NCBI GenBank assembly: GCA_946480465.1
Contig: CAMLJY010000030.1
Span: forward strand, 8,253-72,252
Length of the DNA stretch: 64,000 nt
Origin: an uncultured Burkholderiales bacterium
GTDB lineage: Bacteria; Pseudomonadota; Gammaproteobacteria; Burkholderiales; Burkholderiaceae
Direction of reading: 5' to 3'
The notes below the pieces were generated by a model, which had not been told where the DNA came from, ran no database searches, and saw only the letters and a list, made by a program, of their open reading frames with translations. A program made the translations under genes and the position numbers. Shown one piece after another: positions 62,301 to 64,000 of the stretch. Every line of letters starts with the position of its first letter. Position 1 is the first letter of the stretch.

Positions 62301-62492
62301 ATCGGCACCGAAGCTGTAGGTGTCGCCGTTGTTCGCGCTGCCGGTGCCGCTGCGGTAGCTGCCGTTGGCGCCGCTGCCGGTCTCGGCGAAAGCCCAGCCG
62401 TTGGGCAGCACGCTGCCGGTGCCGCCGCTGACATTGTTCGATAGGGTGTTGAAGTCCTGCGTGTAGGGGCTGGCGGTGAGGGAGATCGGCAC
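59400..62492 (-). CDS. ExeM/NucH-type extracellular endonuclease with Calx-beta and RTX regions
   Basis: A 1,030-residue protein. No signal peptide is visible. A lectin-like N-terminal part is followed by a Calx-beta domain near 230-330 (SAGTSVTVTATTTSP, DDGVTEGNETALLSL), an OB-like nucleic-acid-binding region with FYMQDPTPDAD, and an endonuclease/exonuclease/phosphatase domain (VGTFNVENLDPG, LCLEEIQDN, IIGNHFNSKGGDQ, VLGDLNDFE, SDHDPSVA) with the usual catalytic Asp, Asn and His. The C terminus has RTX-like GGAGHDTLTG and GGGGDDRFVY, so export by a type I system is likely. GTG 62492 after GAGGAACACACC is the chosen start. Confidence 0.93.
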   Translation of the reverse strand: MPISLTASPYTQDFNTLSNNVSGGTGSVLPNGWAFAETGSGANGSYRSGTGSANNGDTYSFGADGSTERAFGSLRSGSVVPTLGASFTNDTGATITSLSIGYTGEQWRLGVTSRAVADRLEFQYSVNASSLSSGTWVDADALDFVAPVTSGTAGALNGNAAANSTALGTTITGLSIAPGQTFWLRWTDTDVASSDDGLAIDDFTLSTGGTPPANQVNLSVSTGVAQESAGTSVTVTATTTSPVTTDQTVTLEVSGSGITSADYTLSSTTITIPAGASSGSVTFTVLDDGVTEGNETALLSLSAPSSELTLGSAPSQAVLLVDNAVTTRIADVQGAGHISPLLASATDTAAVHNVPGIVTAVAANGFYMQDPTPDADAATSDGIFVFTSSAPTQAVGDAVLVSGTVTEFRAGGAASSNLTVTEIVHNAGVEPLVVVPWNDAPAGGITATVLGTDRVLPAQKINDDFGAGGGNVETGGDFDPANEGIDFWESLEGMLVSVPGAVAVSPTAHFGSNEEIWVLAHDGAGATGRTERGGIAVSAGDFNPERIQIDDLNTGTLLPEVDVGARLGTMTGVVHYAFGNFEVLVADAPAVTAASTLQREVTTLGGSAGALTVGTFNVENLDPGDTTFAAIAAAIKNNLGAPDILCLEEIQDNSGPANNGVVDASVTFNMLIEAIVAAGGPRYDYRQVNPVDGADGGEPGGNIRTGFLFNPERVDFVEGSLTRLQDPVGGAFDSSRKPLVGVFSFNGEEITIIGNHFNSKGGDQPLFGATQPPVLDSEIQRLQQATIVADYVEGLLAADAGASVIVLGDLNDFEFSAPVGVLEAAGLTSLVETLPANQRYSYNFEGNAQVLDHVMVSPGLLAATTGFDVVHINSEFADQLSDHDPSVARFGIAEQKVLVGTAGVNTLVGGAGHDTLTGLQARDLLTGGGGDDRFVYTSVLDAGDRITDFTPGMDRLVVGQLLASFGYAGADPIADGTLKLVSLGGRSYAAYDLDGAAGAAPLRPLVELVGVSLAQLDGQVVFDTTMTAGA

Positions 62493-62770
62493 GGTGTGTT
62501 CCTCGAGGCGTTGGATGGTCGTCGTGAAACCCGGCACTGTCGGGCGTGGGCATGAAACCTATGTGACCCGGGGGCCGGCGGTCCAGCGCGTTTCCCCGCA
62601 TGCTCATCCCGAATGGGGAGGTCGAGCCGGCGCCGCCGGGGCGCTTTCAGCGCCGCCGGTGCTGTTGTCGAATTGCAGCTTGCGTGCCCGTCGCGCCCCC
62701 TTGAATCGGGGGCCGGGTTCGTACCGATCGTTTGGTGCGCCGGTGCGCCGCGGCGGATGCCCGCGCCGCG
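62493..62770. other. 278-bp gap between the nuclease and nucleotidase genes
   Basis: No gene is supported. A GCCCCC/GGGGGC hairpin with loop TTGAATC lies near 62695-62713. No convincing promoter for the nuclease was found, although CATAGGTTT on the - strand near 62560 is a weak candidate. Confidence 0.4.
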
Positions 62771-63676
62771 TCAGCGCAGCAGGTTCGCGACGCCGGCGGT
62801 CACGTGGCCCGCGGGCACGTGCGGCGCGGCGCCGTCCACGTGGCGGGTCTGGTCGTCGAAGAAGAAGTCGGGCTCGAATTCGCGCAGGAACTCGCCCTTG
62901 GGCAGGCCGCCGAGGAACATCGCCTCGTCAACCTCGACGTGCCAGTCCATCAGCGTGCGGATCGCCCGTTCATGCGCCGGCGCGCTGCGCGCGGTGACCA
63001 AGGCGGTGCGGATGCGCATGCCCGCGGGATCGGCCGCCTCGCGCAGCTTGTGCAGCGCGGCCAGCAGCGGCTTGAAGGGGCCGGGGCCCAGCGGCGTCGC
63101 GGCCTGTGTGTGCTCGTGGCGCTGGAAGGCGTCCAGCCCATCGCGCTGATAGACCCGCTCGGCCTCGTCGGAGAAGAGCACCGCGTCGCCGTCGAAGGCG
63201 ATGCGCACCTCGTTGGGATGGCGGTCGCTGGCGCGCGCACTGTGCGGCAGCACGCGCGCGGCGGGCACGTTGGCGTCGAGGGCCGAGCGCACGTCGGCCT
63301 CGTTGGTGGACAGGAAGAGCTGTGCGTTCAGCGGCTTGAGGTAGCGCCATGGCGGCTCGCCGCGGGTGAACACGCCGCGCTCGACACCCAGGCCGTAGTG
63401 GCGGCAGGAGCGGAACACGCGCAGGCCGGACACCGGGTCGTTGCGCGACAGGATCACCACCTCGACCTGCTGCTGGCCCTGCCGCATCAGCGCCAGCAGC
63501 TTCTGCACCAGCGAGAACGCCACGCCGGGGCGCGCCGGCTGGTCGATGCGCTCGAGCTGCAGCTGCATGTAGGCGCGGTCGTCGTTCGCTTCGAAGACCT
63601 GGTTCTCGTCTTCGAAGTCGAACAGCGCGCGTGACGACAGGGCGATGACCAGGCGGTCGGAGAAGGGGCCGGGCAT
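62771..63676 (-). CDS. Cytosolic 5'-nucleotidase family protein (PF06189-type)
   Basis: A 301-residue protein. LVIALSSRALFDFEDENQVF, LSRNDPVSGLRVFRSCRHYGL and IAFDGDAVLFSDEAERVY match the bacterial relatives of vertebrate cytosolic 5'-nucleotidase 1; the FDGDAVLFSD segment contains the HAD-type nucleophile Asp. FFFDDQTRH near the end gives the second acidic pair. It dephosphorylates nucleoside monophosphates such as AMP. ATG 63676 with GGG upstream. The gene stands alone. Confidence 0.87.
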   Translation of the reverse strand: MPGPFSDRLVIALSSRALFDFEDENQVFEANDDRAYMQLQLERIDQPARPGVAFSLVQKLLALMRQGQQQVEVVILSRNDPVSGLRVFRSCRHYGLGVERGVFTRGEPPWRYLKPLNAQLFLSTNEADVRSALDANVPAARVLPHSARASDRHPNEVRIAFDGDAVLFSDEAERVYQRDGLDAFQRHEHTQAATPLGPGPFKPLLAALHKLREAADPAGMRIRTALVTARSAPAHERAIRTLMDWHVEVDEAMFLGGLPKGEFLREFEPDFFFDDQTRHVDGAAPHVPAGHVTAGVANLLR

Positions 63677-64000
63677 GGCGGGATGATAGGGGCGGGGTGC
63701 GGCTGGTCCTTGCTAGTGCGGTTGACTGCCACACGGCTGGGGCTCGCCCTCGCGCTTTGCGGTCTGCGGTGGACTACCACGCGGCCGGGTCTCGCCCCGG
63801 CGGGCGAGTCACTTCTTTCTGCTGGCCCAGAAAGAAGTAACCAAGAAAGAGGGCCTGAACGTCCATCCGTGCATCCGCACACTCAGTGCATCCGCCACAG
63901 TTGTGGCTCGGCACCCTGGCATTCCTAATACCCCGAACCGTCGGTCACCAGATTGGCACGTAAGCCGCCCTGGCATGCGAAAGCATGCGGCGTGTCGCAC
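63677..64000. other. Right-end intergenic region with two hairpins and a degenerate direct repeat
   Basis: No gene is supported up to the window edge. Two segments beginning near 63718 (GCGGTTGACTGCCACACGGC) and 63766 (GCGGTGGACTACCACGCGGC) are degenerate direct repeats, each running into CTCGCC. Two hairpins follow (listed separately). The sequence AAGAAGTAACCAAGAAAGAG resembles a dispersed intergenic repeat seen in Burkholderiales. Confidence 0.5.
63791..63838. repeat. Double hairpin of an intergenic repetitive element
   Basis: Hairpin 1: CTCGCCC (63791-63797) and GGGCGAG (63802-63808), loop CGGC. Hairpin 2: ACTTCTTTCTG (63811-63821) and CAGAAAGAAGT (63828-63838), loop CTGGCC. Both stems are perfect and only two bases apart. 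Confidence 0.75.

Noticed and set aside
59500..62400. CRISPR-like or tandem-repeat array in the nuclease region
   Set aside because: Periodicity comes from codon bias (GGC/GCC) and RTX/Calx-beta repeats; no spaced identical units exist. No CRISPR array was seen anywhere.
59382..62444. A 1,020-codon open frame on the + strand opposite the nuclease
   Set aside because: Val/Gly/Arg/His-rich shadow frame; the nuclease on the other strand has full catalytic motifs.

Overview
The window is high-GC DNA (roughly 70 percent by eye) that is almost fully coding. Gene content points to a betaproteobacterium of the order Burkholderiales, probably the Rubrivivax/Leptothrix/Ideonella side: rplM-rpsI with a DUF6776 neighbour, a Bug-family (TctC) solute-binding protein, a branched-chain-type ABC operon carrying two CoA ligases, and exosortase A (PEP-CTERM) accessory genes. 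This placement is inference from families; no rRNA or tRNA gene was seen.

Bases 1-28,121 hold the right part of an exosortase-A-associated exopolysaccharide/protein-modification locus. The left arm (+ strand) has the end of an O-glycosylation ligase-like protein, a methyltransferase, two paralogous secreted polysaccharide-lyase-like proteins, a WecE-type sugar aminotransferase, and three membrane-associated glycosyltransferase-type genes. A long - strand operon (24,146 to 10,079) encodes an acyl carrier protein, exosortase-associated hydrolases 2 and 1, two DegT-type aminotransferases, two BioF2/FemAB-type acetyltransferases (one an internal tandem duplication), a secreted TPR protein, a Wzx-type flippase, an asparagine-synthase-like protein lacking most of its glutaminase domain, and an O-antigen-ligase-like protein. 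Divergently (+) lie the acyl-CoA ligase and PLP-dependent decarboxylase of the same system. The exosortase, the initiating sugar transferase and the chain-length genes are not in view and probably lie to the left.

Bases 28,249-31,302 carry a secreted, Cys-containing protein with an SPGYWKN motif, an intrinsic terminator, and a tightly coupled PqqD-like / HprK-like kinase / nucleotidyltransferase trio (the HPr-rel-A system). Then come a two-subunit molybdenum hydroxylase (31,366-34,199) with no FAD subunit, and htpG behind a good sigma-32-type promoter.

Bases 36,231-47,624 are mostly housekeeping: srkA, a DUF2726 protein, a GNAT, rplM-rpsI, a DUF6776 coiled-coil protein, a bactofilin, erpA, anmK, an M23 peptidase, tyrS, a DUF5329 protein, a CDF metal transporter and dtd.

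Bases 47,634-58,805 carry a Bug-type solute-binding protein and a - strand operon of two acyl/aryl-CoA ligases flanking a complete branched-chain-type ABC transporter, probably for uptake and CoA activation of an aromatic or carboxylic acid. A divergent Crp/Fnr-family regulator has a matching TGTCG-N6-CGACA palindrome in the shared promoter region. Inside the operon sits a perfectly tandem 74-bp repeat that reads as two translationally coupled 25-codon mini-ORFs. The right end has a PEP-CTERM substrate protein (a likely client of the exosortase system), a large RTX-type extracellular nuclease, a cytosolic 5'-nucleotidase family protein, and a hairpin-rich intergenic repeat.
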